In this document: positions 35,940 through 44,551 of the stretch, piece by piece | How the letters are laid out: every line of letters begins with the position of its first letter | Position numbering within the stretch: the stretch's first letter is position 1 | DNA from: JAZOTM01 sp045657625 | GTDB taxonomy: Bacteria > Bacillota > Clostridia > Lachnospirales > Lachnospiraceae | Assembly (NCBI GenBank): GCA_045657625.1 | Contig: JAZOTM010000036.1 | Location: forward strand, 1 to 64,000 | Direction: 5' to 3' | DNA: 64,000 nt | Program-made: the position numbers and the translations under genes | Notes under the pieces: model-generated | Database searches by the model: none | What the model was told of the DNA's origin: nothing | Seen by the model: the letters and a program-made list of their open reading frames with translations, nothing else

Positions 35940-36000
35940 AGAAATGGAATTTTAGAAATAAGTAGTAGAAATAGGAAGAAAACTTCCTTAGGAGGAAATT

Positions 36001-36732
36001 ATGCCAATCGGCGTTATTATCAATGCGTTATCAGTGGTAGTAGGAGGAATTGTCGGCGCAATTGTTGGCAATCTTCTTGCCGCAGATTTTAAAGATAAAA
36101 TCAATATGATTTTAGGGGCTTGTTCCATGGGCATGGGAATTAGCACCATTGTATTAATGGAAAACATGCCAGCAGTTATTTTTTCAGTCATTATCGGTAC
36201 CGGAATTGGTCTTGCCATTCACTTGGGTGACAAGATTAATGTGGCAGCAAAAGGAATGCAAACCATTATCGGTAAATTCATAAAAACCGGAAATACATCC
36301 GTTCCGGAGGAAGAATTTATAGCCACTCTTGTTACATGTATCGTTTTGTTTTGTGCCAGTGGTACCGGTATTTATGGCTCTATTGTTTCCGGAATGACGG
36401 GAGATCATAGTATTTTGATTGCAAAATCCATTTTGGATTTATTCACAGCAGTGATTTTTGCTTGTACATTAGGAGCTGTTGTGTCTATTGTAGCGATTCC
36501 ACAGTTTATTATTTTCTTACTGTTATTTTTATTGGCCGGTTGGATTTATCCAATGACGGATGCCACAATGATTGCGGATTTCAAAGCATGCGGAGGCTTC
36601 ATTATGTTAGCAACGGGATTCCGTATGATTAAAGTGAAGATGTTCCCTACAGCAGATATGATTCCTGCAATGGTCATTGTCATGCCAATTAGTGCTTTTT
36701 GGGTAAATTATATTCTTCCATTGGTTTCATAA
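36001..36732 (+). CDS. DUF554-family membrane protein
   Basis: The 243-residue integral membrane protein has about six to seven hydrophobic segments. Its N terminus (MPIGVIINALSVVVGGIVGA) is characteristic of DUF554 (YdfK-like), followed by GACSMGMGISTIVLMEN. The family has no established function. Its position between lpdC and ubiX with a strong TTAGGAGG site suggests a membrane step of the same pathway, for example release of the decarboxylation product, but that is inference. Confidence 0.85.
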   Translation: MPIGVIINALSVVVGGIVGAIVGNLLAADFKDKINMILGACSMGMGISTIVLMENMPAVIFSVIIGTGIGLAIHLGDKINVAAKGMQTIIGKFIKTGNTSVPEEEFIATLVTCIVLFCASGTGIYGSIVSGMTGDHSILIAKSILDLFTAVIFACTLGAVVSIVAIPQFIIFLLLFLLAGWIYPMTDATMIADFKACGGFIMLATGFRMIKVKMFPTADMIPAMVIVMPISAFWVNYILPLVS

Positions 36733-36745
36733 AAGGAGTGCATGT

Positions 36746-37309
36746 ATGCGATTAATTGTTGGTGTAACCGGGGCGTCCGGAGTGGAAATGAGTTATTATT
36801 TATTAAAGGCAATTCGAGAATCGGATTGTGAGGTAGAAGTACATCTGGTTGTTTCAGAAGGTGCCAAATGTACTTGGGGGTTGGAAAGTTCACGCTCCAT
36901 CGATGAACTATATGCTCTCTCAAATGTTGTCCATGATCCCAAAAATTTGGCAGCTTCTATCTCTAGTGGTTCTTTTGAAACAGACGGTATGATTATCATG
37001 CCATGTAGTATGAAATCCTTGGCCGGAATTGTTACCGGGTATGCGGACAATTTGATTTTACGTGCAGCAGATGTTTGTCTAAAAGAAGGTAGAAAAGTGG
37101 TGTTGGTGCCACGAGAAATGCCTTTTGGACCGGTGCATTTACGAAATCTAAAAGCAGCTTCTGAACTAGGATGCGTGATTGTGCCACCAATGTTGACTTT
37201 TTATAATCATCCGACAACCGTGGAAGAAATGATTGTTCATATTGCAGGAAAGGTGTTATTGCAATATGGAATTCATGTAAAAGATTTTAAATCCTGGAAA
37301 GGTATTTGA
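36746..37309 (+). CDS. ubiX: UbiX/LpdB-type flavin prenyltransferase
   Basis: The 187-residue flavoprotein has the N-terminal GVTGASGVEMSYYLL motif, MPCSMKSLAGI and VPREMPFGPVHL, the hallmark segments of UbiX/Pad1. It joins dimethylallyl phosphate to FMN to make the prenyl-FMN cofactor that UbiD enzymes require. It lies 13 bp behind the DUF554 gene. In the L. plantarum gallate system this role is played by LpdB, which has the same length. Confidence 0.93.
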   Translation: MRLIVGVTGASGVEMSYYLLKAIRESDCEVEVHLVVSEGAKCTWGLESSRSIDELYALSNVVHDPKNLAASISSGSFETDGMIIMPCSMKSLAGIVTGYADNLILRAADVCLKEGRKVVLVPREMPFGPVHLRNLKAASELGCVIVPPMLTFYNHPTTVEEMIVHIAGKVLLQYGIHVKDFKSWKGI

Positions 37310-37340
37310 AAAAATATTGCTTCTTGGTATAACGGCAAAC

Positions 37341-37369
37341 AAAAAATCGCAAGAGATTGCGATTTTTTT
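37341..37369 (+). terminator. Terminator of the lpdC-ubiX operon
   Basis: AAAAAATCGCAA and TTGCGATTTTTT pair perfectly around GAGA, ending in T7. Confidence 0.9.
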
Positions 37370-37465
37370 GTTTGGAAATCATTGTTTCCGTGAAGCGTCG
37401 TAAACATCTAAAAGCAGTTGGAAGTTTAAAAATGCATCAGAAAAACCCAAATCTTCAGGTTATGA

Positions 37466-37493
37466 TTGCCAAGGAAAAATTTTGTGATATGAT
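37466..37493 (+). promoter_or_regulatory. Promoter of the ABC exporter gene
   Basis: TTGCCA (37466-37471), a 16-bp spacer and an extended -10 TGATATGAT (37485-37493) lie 33 bp before the start. Confidence 0.6.
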
Positions 37494-37526
37494 GTTAACT
37501 GATTTTAAAATGAAAGCGAGACGGCA

Positions 37527-39254
37527 ATGTTAAAAAAATTTGTAAATTATTATAAGCCCTATTTAGGCGTATTTTTCTTTGATTTGGTATGTGCCACAAT
37601 CATTAGTTTGGTTGATTTAGCCTATCCGCAATTGTTGCGAACTATGGCGAAGACTTTGTTTTTAGAAAGTAAGGAAGTAATTATAGGAACACTTCCTATT
37701 ATACTTGTGGTATTGTTGGTAGCCTATATTGTGCAAGCCCTAAGCAAATATTACGTGTCTTGTCAGGGACATATTATGGGTGCAAAAATGGAAAGAGATA
37801 TGCGTAAGGAGTTGTTTGATCATTTTGAATCTTTGTCATTCTCCTATTATGATCAGAATAATACTGGTCAAATGATGAGTCGCTTGGTTTCGGATTTGTT
37901 TGATATCTCGGAAATGGCACATCACGCTCCGGAGAACTTGTTTATTTCCGTAGTAAAGATTGTTGGCTCTTTTATTTTCCTGTTTTCTATCCAGTGGAAG
38001 TTGGCAAGCGTGCTGTTATTGGTCGTATTTTTTATGGTGATTTGTTCTTTATTACAGAACAAGAGAATGCGAGCAACCTTTGCGGATAATCGTAAAAAGA
38101 TTGGAAATATCAATGCAACCTTAAATGATTCATTTTCCGGCATTCGTGTGGTACAAGCTTTTGCCAACGAAGAAGTGGAACAGGAAAAGTTCAAAAAAGG
38201 AAATGAAGCTTTTTTGGATTCCAAAATTGATAACTATCGTGCCATGGGTACGTTCCAAGCAAGCAATGCTTTTTTCCAAGGCTTGATGTATTTAGTAACC
38301 TTGGTAGTGGGTGGTTATTTTATTGCACAAGGGGAAATGACAGCAGAAGATTTAGCTATGTATGCCCTTTATATTGGTATTTTCGTGAGCCCGATTCAGA
38401 TTCTGGTAGAATTAACAGAAACACTGCAAAAAGGTTTTTCCGGATTTGCTCGTTTTATTGAAGTAGTAGAGACAATGCCGGAAATCACAGATGCGGAAGA
38501 TGCAGAAGGCTTTGCAAATCCTCGTGGGGATATTGTTTTTTCGGATGTATCTTTCCGTTATGATAAGAATGAAAAAGAAAAAGTATTAAGTCATGTGGAT
38601 TTTACAGTAAAAGCGGGAGAATCCTTAGCATTTGTGGGCCCATCCGGAGGCGGAAAAACCACAATTTGTTCCTTGATACCGCGTTTTTATGATGTAACCG
38701 GTGGAGCCATTACGATTGGTGGTCAGGATGTTCGACAAATTCGTATCCAAGATTTGCGTAACGAAATTGGAATTGTGCAACAGGATGTTTATTTGTTTGA
38801 TGGAACCATTCGCGATAACATTGCGTATGGAAAACCGGAAGCGACAGAGGAAGAGATTTTACGAGCAGCAAAATCTGCGCATATGGATGAATTTATTCAA
38901 AGCTTACCGGAAGGTTATGACACCATGGTGGGTGAACGTGGAACACGTTTATCCGGTGGACAAAAACAGCGCATCTCTATTGCGCGTATTTTCTTGAAGA
39001 ATCCGCCAATTTTGATTTTGGATGAAGCAACTTCTGCATTGGATAATGAGAGTGAACAGTACATTCAAAAGAGTTTGGAAGAACTTAGCAAAAATAGAAC
39101 GACCATTACCATTGCACACCGTCTTTCTACCATTCGAAATGCGGATGAAATCTTGGTAATTGATGATGGAAAGATAACAGAGAGAGGCAATCATGAGGAA
39201 CTGGTAGGGCAAGAAGGCACCTATGCCAGATATTACGAATTGTCCGAAAAATAA
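37527..39254 (+). CDS. ABC exporter (fused permease-ATPase)
   Basis: The 575-residue half-transporter has six membrane helices in the first 310 residues with the exporter motif NDSFSGIRVVQAFANEE. The ATPase domain shows Walker A GPSGGGKTT, a Q-loop in IVQQDVYLFDG, signature LSGGQKQR, Walker B ILILDEATSALD and H-loop IAHRLST. It would act as a homodimer exporting a drug, lipid or peptide. It sits between the ubiX operon and the iron-uptake region with its own promoter and terminator. A role in removing phenolic products is possible but nothing in the sequence shows it. Confidence 0.92.
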   Translation: MLKKFVNYYKPYLGVFFFDLVCATIISLVDLAYPQLLRTMAKTLFLESKEVIIGTLPIILVVLLVAYIVQALSKYYVSCQGHIMGAKMERDMRKELFDHFESLSFSYYDQNNTGQMMSRLVSDLFDISEMAHHAPENLFISVVKIVGSFIFLFSIQWKLASVLLLVVFFMVICSLLQNKRMRATFADNRKKIGNINATLNDSFSGIRVVQAFANEEVEQEKFKKGNEAFLDSKIDNYRAMGTFQASNAFFQGLMYLVTLVVGGYFIAQGEMTAEDLAMYALYIGIFVSPIQILVELTETLQKGFSGFARFIEVVETMPEITDAEDAEGFANPRGDIVFSDVSFRYDKNEKEKVLSHVDFTVKAGESLAFVGPSGGGKTTICSLIPRFYDVTGGAITIGGQDVRQIRIQDLRNEIGIVQQDVYLFDGTIRDNIAYGKPEATEEEILRAAKSAHMDEFIQSLPEGYDTMVGERGTRLSGGQKQRISIARIFLKNPPILILDEATSALDNESEQYIQKSLEELSKNRTTITIAHRLSTIRNADEILVIDDGKITERGNHEELVGQEGTYARYYELSEK

Positions 39255-39256
39255 AG

Positions 39257-39299
39257 AAAAAAAGGCAGTAAAAACAAGAATGTTTTTACTGCCTTTTTT
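39257..39299 (+). terminator. Terminator after the ABC exporter
   Basis: AAGGCAGTAAAAAC and GTTTTTACTGCCTT form a long perfect stem flanked by A and T runs. Confidence 0.9.
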
Positions 39300-39339
39300 G
39301 TTATGGGATAGTAATGAATAAAATTCTCGAATAATAAGA

Positions 39340-39398
39340 TTGACGAAGGAAATGCACGAATGATATAATCTGTGACAATATGGTTAGTTAAGACTAAC
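39340..39398 (+). promoter_or_regulatory. Strong orphan promoter with GTTAG-N6-CTAAC box
   Basis: TTGACG (39340-39345), 18 bp and an extended -10 TGATATAAT (39361-39369) form one of the best promoters in the window. The palindromic box GTTAGTTAAGACTAAC (39383-39398) starts 13 bp past the -10, over the expected early transcribed region. The same box type in nearly the same position occurs at the siderophore operon (40671-40686). Metal-dependent DtxR-type control is a guess from the layout. Confidence 0.65.
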
Positions 39399-39546
39399 TT
39401 GCGGGAGAGAATAAAAAGAAGGGAATAATGATTATTGCACGTGAAGTTTGAGGAAAGTAGTGAGGTGGTTTCTGCTTCAAGTGTTGACACCGATATGGTT
39501 TTATAAAGGAAAAATGACTAGGTACAAAAACCTAGTCATTTTTTAT
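39376..39546 (+). ncRNA. Putative short orphan transcript (small RNA or micro-ORF)
   Basis: Between the promoter at 39340-39369 and the terminator at 39514-39545 lies about 170 bp with no recognizable protein gene. The only start codon with a plausible ribosome site (AAGGG) opens a seven-codon frame at 39428-39451 (MIIAREV). The 3' end is antisense to the last bases of the AraC gene. It may be a metal-regulated small RNA, a leader peptide or the remnant of a lost gene. Confidence 0.4.
39514..39545. terminator. Bidirectional terminator at the AraC 3' end
   Basis: ATGACTAGG and CCTAGTCAT pair around an 8-base loop, followed by T6 (plus strand) and by T5 on the minus strand. The hairpin overlaps the AraC stop codon. 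Confidence 0.8.
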
Positions 39547-40536
39547 GCGGAATTGATAGGGGGTTTTCCCATGGTATTTTTTGAAGACCTGAATGAAACT
39601 GCTGGGATGGGAGTAACCGGATTCTTTGCTGATTTCTTCTACGGATTTTTCTGTGGTAAGTAGCAGGTTGGCGGCACGTGTCATGCGGAGTTCCGTTAAG
39701 TAACTGTGTATGGATTGTTGAAATAATGCATGGAATCCATAGTTTAGTTTTTGTACCGGAAGTAACACTTCCTCCGCCAAAGTTTCTACAGAGGGGGGTG
39801 TTTGAAACGTTTGGGTGAGAATGCGGTGTGCTTGGTTAATTTTTTGCGTGTCGTCTCGCGTTAAATTTATATAACGGTTTTTTCCTATTTTGATTTTTTG
39901 GAAAATAGGATTGTTTTTTTCAAAAAAAGAATTTCTTTGTTCTTGAGCAATGGCGCTTAAACATTGATAGAGGTAGCCCTCCAGAGCCAAAGAATCCAAG
40001 GTGTTTTTGGCATGGGCCAATTGGATTTCTTCGAAGATATGGAGTACCTTCGGAGGTAATCCGGGGATGGTTTTGTTTGGTGTAAAGAGGTTTTTGGAAA
40101 AGGTTCCCGGAAAATTCTGCTCTATTTTTTGCAAAAAGGATGGATAAACCGTAAATTCAATGCCACGATAATGGGTACCCTGTTTCCAATGTTGTTTTCC
40201 AAGAATATGCTCCTCCAGAATGTAAAAGGAAGAGGGGGTAAACTGGTTGAAGGTTTTGGAGGTGGACATTTTGAAATAGGTTTGTCCGGTAAATAAGGTA
40301 CCAAATCGAAATAAAGTATCTGCGTTTTCAAAGGACAGAGAAAAGTCTTTGGGAATGCGGTAGTCTGCGATGCCTAATTGATAGGCATCCTTTTTTTCGT
40401 AAATACAAGATGATCCGATTTCCGGATTTTCCTCGTTTTGATAAAGAATGTAACCATTTTTGGGGTGAGGCGTAAAGCCCAGCATATTTTGAACGTAGTT
40501 TTGAAACTCCTTGGCGTTGTGAACCTGATTGCCCAT
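39532..40536 (-). CDS. AraC-family regulator
   Basis: The 334-residue protein has a C-terminal double helix-turn-helix of the AraC type (SVETLAEEVLLPVQKLNYGFHALF and ISKESGYSHPSSFIQVFKKYHG). Its N-terminal region of about 220 residues has no clear cupin signature. The domain order and the place beside a siderophore uptake operon recall PchR/YbtA-like regulators that sense ferric siderophores; this is inference. ATG 40536 follows GGAGG by eight bases; the upstream in-frame GTG overlaps that site. It diverges from the uptake operon. Confidence 0.88.
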   Translation of the reverse strand: MGNQVHNAKEFQNYVQNMLGFTPHPKNGYILYQNEENPEIGSSCIYEKKDAYQLGIADYRIPKDFSLSFENADTLFRFGTLFTGQTYFKMSTSKTFNQFTPSSFYILEEHILGKQHWKQGTHYRGIEFTVYPSFLQKIEQNFPGTFSKNLFTPNKTIPGLPPKVLHIFEEIQLAHAKNTLDSLALEGYLYQCLSAIAQEQRNSFFEKNNPIFQKIKIGKNRYINLTRDDTQKINQAHRILTQTFQTPPSVETLAEEVLLPVQKLNYGFHALFQQSIHSYLTELRMTRAANLLLTTEKSVEEISKESGYSHPSSFIQVFKKYHGKTPYQFRIKND

Positions 40537-40630
40537 GTTTTGCACCTCCTATTGTTATCGGACCGATAGACATATCTTGCTATAAAAATATATTAAATTC
40601 GTGATAAAGTAAAGAAAAAATGTGCGAATG

Positions 40631-40686
40631 TTGAAAGATAGAAAAGAACAAGATACAATTCTTACCATGCGTTAGACAAGTCTAAC
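40631..40686 (+). promoter_or_regulatory. Promoter and GTTAG-N6-CTAAC box of the siderophore operon
   Basis: TTGAAA (40631-40636), 17 bp and TACAAT (40654-40659) are followed by GTTAGACAAGTCTAAC (40671-40686), a perfect 16-bp palindrome lying about 5 bp past the expected start site. It matches the box at 39383 in outer arms and position, so one regulator probably controls both. Confidence 0.7.
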
Positions 40687-40728
40687 TAAAATCAGTTGCA
40701 ACTTCAAATAGGAAAAAGGAGAAAACAG

Positions 40729-41721
40729 TTGAAGAAATTAGTAGCGTTAGCAATGACAGGAATTCTTAGTGTTGGATTGTTGGCAGGTTGTGGTAGTTCA
40801 GCAACAAACACAGAGGAAGTAGATACAACAGTCACAGAAGCTGTGACAGAAGAAGGAACTTCGGAAGAAACGGTGACGGTCACAGATGTGAATGGAGAAG
40901 TGGAAATACCGGCAGATCCACAAAGAATCGTGGATTTAAGCGGGAATAGTGATATCCTTTCCATTTTAGGATATTCCGTGGTAGGTACCGCAAATAGTGA
41001 TGCCTATGATTACACCGTATTTCCAAGTTACCTGGAAGATGTGTTAGAAGGTGCAGAAATTTTGGGCTATAGCATGCAGGATAGCATGGATGTGGAAGCC
41101 GTTATGAATTTGCAGCCGGATTTGATTATCATATCTACGGTGCAGGAAAAAATGTATGAGCAGTTGTCAGAAATTGCTCCGACGGTCATGATTCAGTTAG
41201 AGGCATTGGATTGGAAGGAAGACGTTTTAACGTTTGCAGAGATTTTTGGAAAAACCGAAGAGGCAGAGGTATGGTTGACTTCCTATGAGGAAAAGGCAGC
41301 AGCAGTTGGTGAGCAAATCAAAGAAATGTATGGGGAAGATACCAGTTATTTATCTTTCTTGGCGAGTGGCGGTCAGTTTTTTGTATTTACCGGTGCCGGA
41401 TTTGGTAGTGTGCTTTATGAAGATTTGGGATTGGAAAAACCGGTCGGATTGCCGGATCAGGATGATATTAGTCTTCCGGTTGTGACTTATGATGGCTTGG
41501 CGGCAATTGAAGCGGATGTGATTTTTGTTATGGCAACCGAAGAGGATAAGGCGGAGTTGGAATCCAATGCGATTTGGAATAATTTGCCGGCTGTACAAAA
41601 TGGAAATGTGGTTATGCTAGAAGCATCTCCATATTTTAACCAAGGCTATAGTTGTATCGGACGTGAATTGTTGTTGGACGAAATAGCAGAAATGTTGGAA
41701 AGTATGGGAAATGAAGAATAA
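40729..41721 (+). CDS. Siderophore/iron ABC substrate-binding lipoprotein
   Basis: The 330-residue lipoprotein has the lipobox LLAGC (Cys near 22), a Thr/Glu-rich linker, and then a class III (FepB/FhuD-type) periplasmic-binding fold. It begins DVNGEVEIPADPQRIVDLSGN and contains MNLQPDLIIIS and GRELLLDEIAEML. It should capture ferric siderophore or another iron chelate at the cell surface and pass it to the FecCD-type permeases encoded next. The start is TTG 40729, directly behind AAAGGAG, which gives a correct signal peptide. Its 3' end overlaps the first permease by 11 bp. Confidence 0.92.
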   Translation: MKKLVALAMTGILSVGLLAGCGSSATNTEEVDTTVTEAVTEEGTSEETVTVTDVNGEVEIPADPQRIVDLSGNSDILSILGYSVVGTANSDAYDYTVFPSYLEDVLEGAEILGYSMQDSMDVEAVMNLQPDLIIISTVQEKMYEQLSEIAPTVMIQLEALDWKEDVLTFAEIFGKTEEAEVWLTSYEEKAAAVGEQIKEMYGEDTSYLSFLASGGQFFVFTGAGFGSVLYEDLGLEKPVGLPDQDDISLPVVTYDGLAAIEADVIFVMATEEDKAELESNAIWNNLPAVQNGNVVMLEASPYFNQGYSCIGRELLLDEIAEMLESMGNEE

Positions 41722-42694
41722 AGAAAAGATTCTTTTCGCAGGGGGCATTCCGGTTTTAATGGCGGGAATGCTTCTTGCTGTTTGTTTAGGAAGTATGGAA
41801 CTTCATATAGGAGATTTGATTCACAGTATTTTTCAATACACCGGAACTTTGGAAGATATGATGATTGTGGATGTGCGTTTGCCTAGGACACTTTGCGCCA
41901 TGATGGTAGGCGGCACCTTGGCAATGACCGGCGCTTTGCTGCAGGGAGTTACCAGAAATCCAATTGCAGACCCGTCGATTCTTGGAATTCATCAGGGAGC
42001 GACCTTTTTTATTGCATTGTGTTATGGCATAGGTGTTACATCTACCTGGGTGACGAATTTGCTGGCAGCGCTTTTAGGAGCTGTGGTGATCGGTTTTGTG
42101 GTGCTGTTTTTTATGGTGGCAAATCCGGCAAATCGAACGGTGTCTCGCTTATTGTTGGCAGGTACCGCAATTGCGGGCTTCTTGGTTTCTTTGACGACAA
42201 TTATCGGACTTTTGACAAATCAGTCTCAAATGATTGGATTTTGGGTATCCGGAGGATTCCGTACGGCAAGTTGGACAGAAGCGGTGCTTGCAATCGTCGT
42301 GGGAATCGTGGGGTTTGTCATTGCATGTATTATGGCAGAAAAAATCAATGTAGTCAGTCTAGGAGAAGAAGTGGCAATTGGTCTTGGTGTAAAGCCGGAG
42401 AAAGTGCGTTGGCGCACTTTTTTGTTACTGATTCCACTTTGTGCGATGACGGTTGCTGTAGGAAGAACCATTGGCTTTGTGGGAATGATTATCCCTCAAA
42501 TTGTGCGTATGCTTTTCGGAGAAGATTACAGAAAGATTATCCCCTTTAGTTTCCTATTAGGAGCTATTTTACTGGTGTATGCCGATATTGCAGCCAGATT
42601 GGTATATGATCCTTATGAAGTACCGATTGGTGTATTTACGTCTCTTTTAGGCGTGCCATTTTTCTTATATATGGCAGGAAGGAGTCGGACATGA
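41711..42694 (+). CDS. FecCD-family iron-siderophore permease (first)
   Basis: The 327-residue polytopic protein of the BtuC/FecC family shows the motifs MMVGGTLAMTGALLQGVTRNPIADPSILGI and RTIGFVGMIIPQIVRMLFG, with about nine to ten helices. It forms half of the transmembrane channel. It overlaps the binding-protein gene by 11 bp and the next permease gene by 4 bp, which indicates tight translational coupling. Confidence 0.93.
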   Translation: MKNKEKILFAGGIPVLMAGMLLAVCLGSMELHIGDLIHSIFQYTGTLEDMMIVDVRLPRTLCAMMVGGTLAMTGALLQGVTRNPIADPSILGIHQGATFFIALCYGIGVTSTWVTNLLAALLGAVVIGFVVLFFMVANPANRTVSRLLLAGTAIAGFLVSLTTIIGLLTNQSQMIGFWVSGGFRTASWTEAVLAIVVGIVGFVIACIMAEKINVVSLGEEVAIGLGVKPEKVRWRTFLLLIPLCAMTVAVGRTIGFVGMIIPQIVRMLFGEDYRKIIPFSFLLGAILLVYADIAARLVYDPYEVPIGVFTSLLGVPFFLYMAGRSRT

Positions 42695-43698
42695 AAAAGA
42701 AATGGATATTTTTATGCTTGGGCATACTTTTTCTGTTTACCTTTTGTTTGGCACTATCCTGGGGAAGCTATTCCGTTCCTTTTTCTCATATTTTAGAGGT
42801 GTTTGTCGGTGGCGGCGAGAGCATGGAGCGTGTTGCTATTTTGTCGATACGTCTCCCACGAATATTGGTTGCAATATTTGTGGCGATTGGATTGTCTACG
42901 GCAGGAGCTGTTTTACAAACGGTTACGGAAAACGATCTGGCAGATCCAGGGGTTATTGGAATGAATGCGGGAGCTTCGTTGGCAGCAGTCCTATTTGTAG
43001 AGCATCAGACTGCAGCTTATTATTCGGACTTGGGAGAATTTTCTATATTTCTTCTTCCGGCAGTGGCAGTAATAGGAGCTTTTCTGTCTGCGATGGTAAT
43101 TTATTTTTTGGCATCCCGCGGCGGTTTTTCTAAGACAAAACTACTGTTAATGGGAATAGGAGTCAACTCTGGAATCAATGCGTTTATTACGTTCCGAACC
43201 TTCCGTTTTGGAAACGGCGAATATAATAAGGTATTGACTTGGACAAGTGGTTCTCTTTGGGGATCCGGATGGTCCTATGTGAAGATTCTTGCTCCGGTTA
43301 TGATACTGCTGTTTTTGGGGACGTTGACACAAAACAGAAAGCTGGATGTTATGACTCTCTCCGATGAAGTGGGAATTGGCTTAGGTCTGCCTGTACAAAA
43401 AACGAGAAAACGCTTGCTGTTTTTGGCGGTCGCTCTAGCAGGAACAGCCACAGCTTTTGCCGGAAATATTGGATTCCTGGGATTGCTTGCTCCGCATATT
43501 GCAAAGAGCTTGGTGGGAATACGACATCGTTGGTATATTCCTGCTTCCGCACTGATTAGTGTTGTGATTTTGCTTTTTGCAGATGTGCTTTCCAGAAATT
43601 TATTTTCCCCGATAGAATTACCGGTGGGAATTATTGTATCCGTAGTGGGAGTCCCCTACTTTTTATATTTGATTTGGAAAAAGAAAGGCAGAGAATAG
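42691..43698 (+). CDS. FecCD-family iron-siderophore permease (second)
   Basis: The 335-residue paralogue of the preceding permease has the equivalent motifs STAGAVLQTVTENDLADPGVIG and FAGNIGFLGLLAPHIAKSLVG. Together the two should form a heterodimeric channel. The start codon overlaps the previous stop (ATGA), and the ATPase gene begins at the base after its stop codon. Confidence 0.93.
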   Translation: MKKKWIFLCLGILFLFTFCLALSWGSYSVPFSHILEVFVGGGESMERVAILSIRLPRILVAIFVAIGLSTAGAVLQTVTENDLADPGVIGMNAGASLAAVLFVEHQTAAYYSDLGEFSIFLLPAVAVIGAFLSAMVIYFLASRGGFSKTKLLLMGIGVNSGINAFITFRTFRFGNGEYNKVLTWTSGSLWGSGWSYVKILAPVMILLFLGTLTQNRKLDVMTLSDEVGIGLGLPVQKTRKRLLFLAVALAGTATAFAGNIGFLGLLAPHIAKSLVGIRHRWYIPASALISVVILLFADVLSRNLFSPIELPVGIIVSVVGVPYFLYLIWKKKGRE

Positions 43699-44487
43699 AT
43701 GAATGTAGGAAACGAAACAGCCATTGAAGCAAAACAGGTGACCATGGCTTATGAAAAACAAATCGTCATAGACGAGTTAAATCTTTCTTTGCCGAAAGGA
43801 AAGATAACGATTTTAATTGGTGCAAATGGTTGCGGAAAGTCCACGTTGTTGAAGGGCATTGGGCGCATGCTGAAACCGGAGAAGGGACACGTGTTTGTGG
43901 ACCATAAGGAAATCTCACAATACGGGGAAAAAGAATTAGCACAGAAAATGGCGATGTTACCGCAAACCCCGGGCTGCCCGGAAACCTTGACTGTCCGAGA
44001 ATTAATCCGATTTGGACGTTATCCTTATCAAAAACCGTGGTGTGGGTTGACGAAGGAGGATGAGGCTATTGTGGAACAGGTAATGGAAAAAACATCCCTG
44101 TCGTCTTTGGCCAATCGTCCGGTTATGCAGTTGTCCGGTGGACAACGACAAAGGGCATGGATTGCCATGACCTTGGCGCAAGAAGGAGATATTTTGTTGT
44201 TGGATGAACCGACGACTTATCTGGATATGGCCCATCAATTGGAAATTTTACAGCTGCTTCAGAATTGGAATCGTGAAAACCATACAACAGTGGTCATGGT
44301 ACTTCATGAATTGAATTTGGCCTGCAAGTTTGCGGATCATATGATTGGAATGAAGGACGGGAAGATTCTTTTTGAAGGGGAACCGAAAGAGGTAATTACG
44401 GTAGAGAGTTTGCATGAATTATATGGAATACATGCAACGTTATTGGAGAGCCCGAAGGGGTATCCGGTTTGTGTGGATTTTTCATAA
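43699..44487 (+). CDS. Iron-siderophore ABC transporter ATPase
   Basis: The 262-residue FecE/FhuC-type ATPase has Walker A GANGCGKST, a Q-loop in AMLPQTPGCPE, signature LSGGQRQR and Walker B ILLLDEPTTYLD. The H-loop is VLHELNLACKFADHMI. It energizes import by the two permeases. It completes a four-gene operon and is followed by two hairpins. Confidence 0.94.
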   Translation: MNVGNETAIEAKQVTMAYEKQIVIDELNLSLPKGKITILIGANGCGKSTLLKGIGRMLKPEKGHVFVDHKEISQYGEKELAQKMAMLPQTPGCPETLTVRELIRFGRYPYQKPWCGLTKEDEAIVEQVMEKTSLSSLANRPVMQLSGGQRQRAWIAMTLAQEGDILLLDEPTTYLDMAHQLEILQLLQNWNRENHTTVVMVLHELNLACKFADHMIGMKDGKILFEGEPKEVITVESLHELYGIHATLLESPKGYPVCVDFS

Positions 44488-44500
44488 GGAGAAGCAAAAA

Positions 44501-44526
44501 GGAATGCAGTACAGCATTCCTTTTTT
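44501..44526 (+). terminator. Terminator of the siderophore operon
   Basis: GGAATGC and GCATTCC pair around AGTACA and are followed by T6. A second perfect hairpin (ATATCATAGGAA with TTCCTATGATAT, 44527-44556) follows directly and runs into the repeat. Confidence 0.88.
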
Positions 44527-44551
44527 ATATCATAGGAAATTCCGTTCCTAT

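Noticed and set aside
39448..39663. 71-residue open frame starting in the orphan unit
   Set aside because: TTG start, runs through a terminator and antisense into the AraC coding region; composition is Phe-rich shadow of the minus-strand gene.
41893..42549. 218-residue plus-strand frame inside the first FecCD permease
   Set aside because: Out-of-frame shadow rich in Arg, Cys and Gly; the permease frame carries all family motifs.
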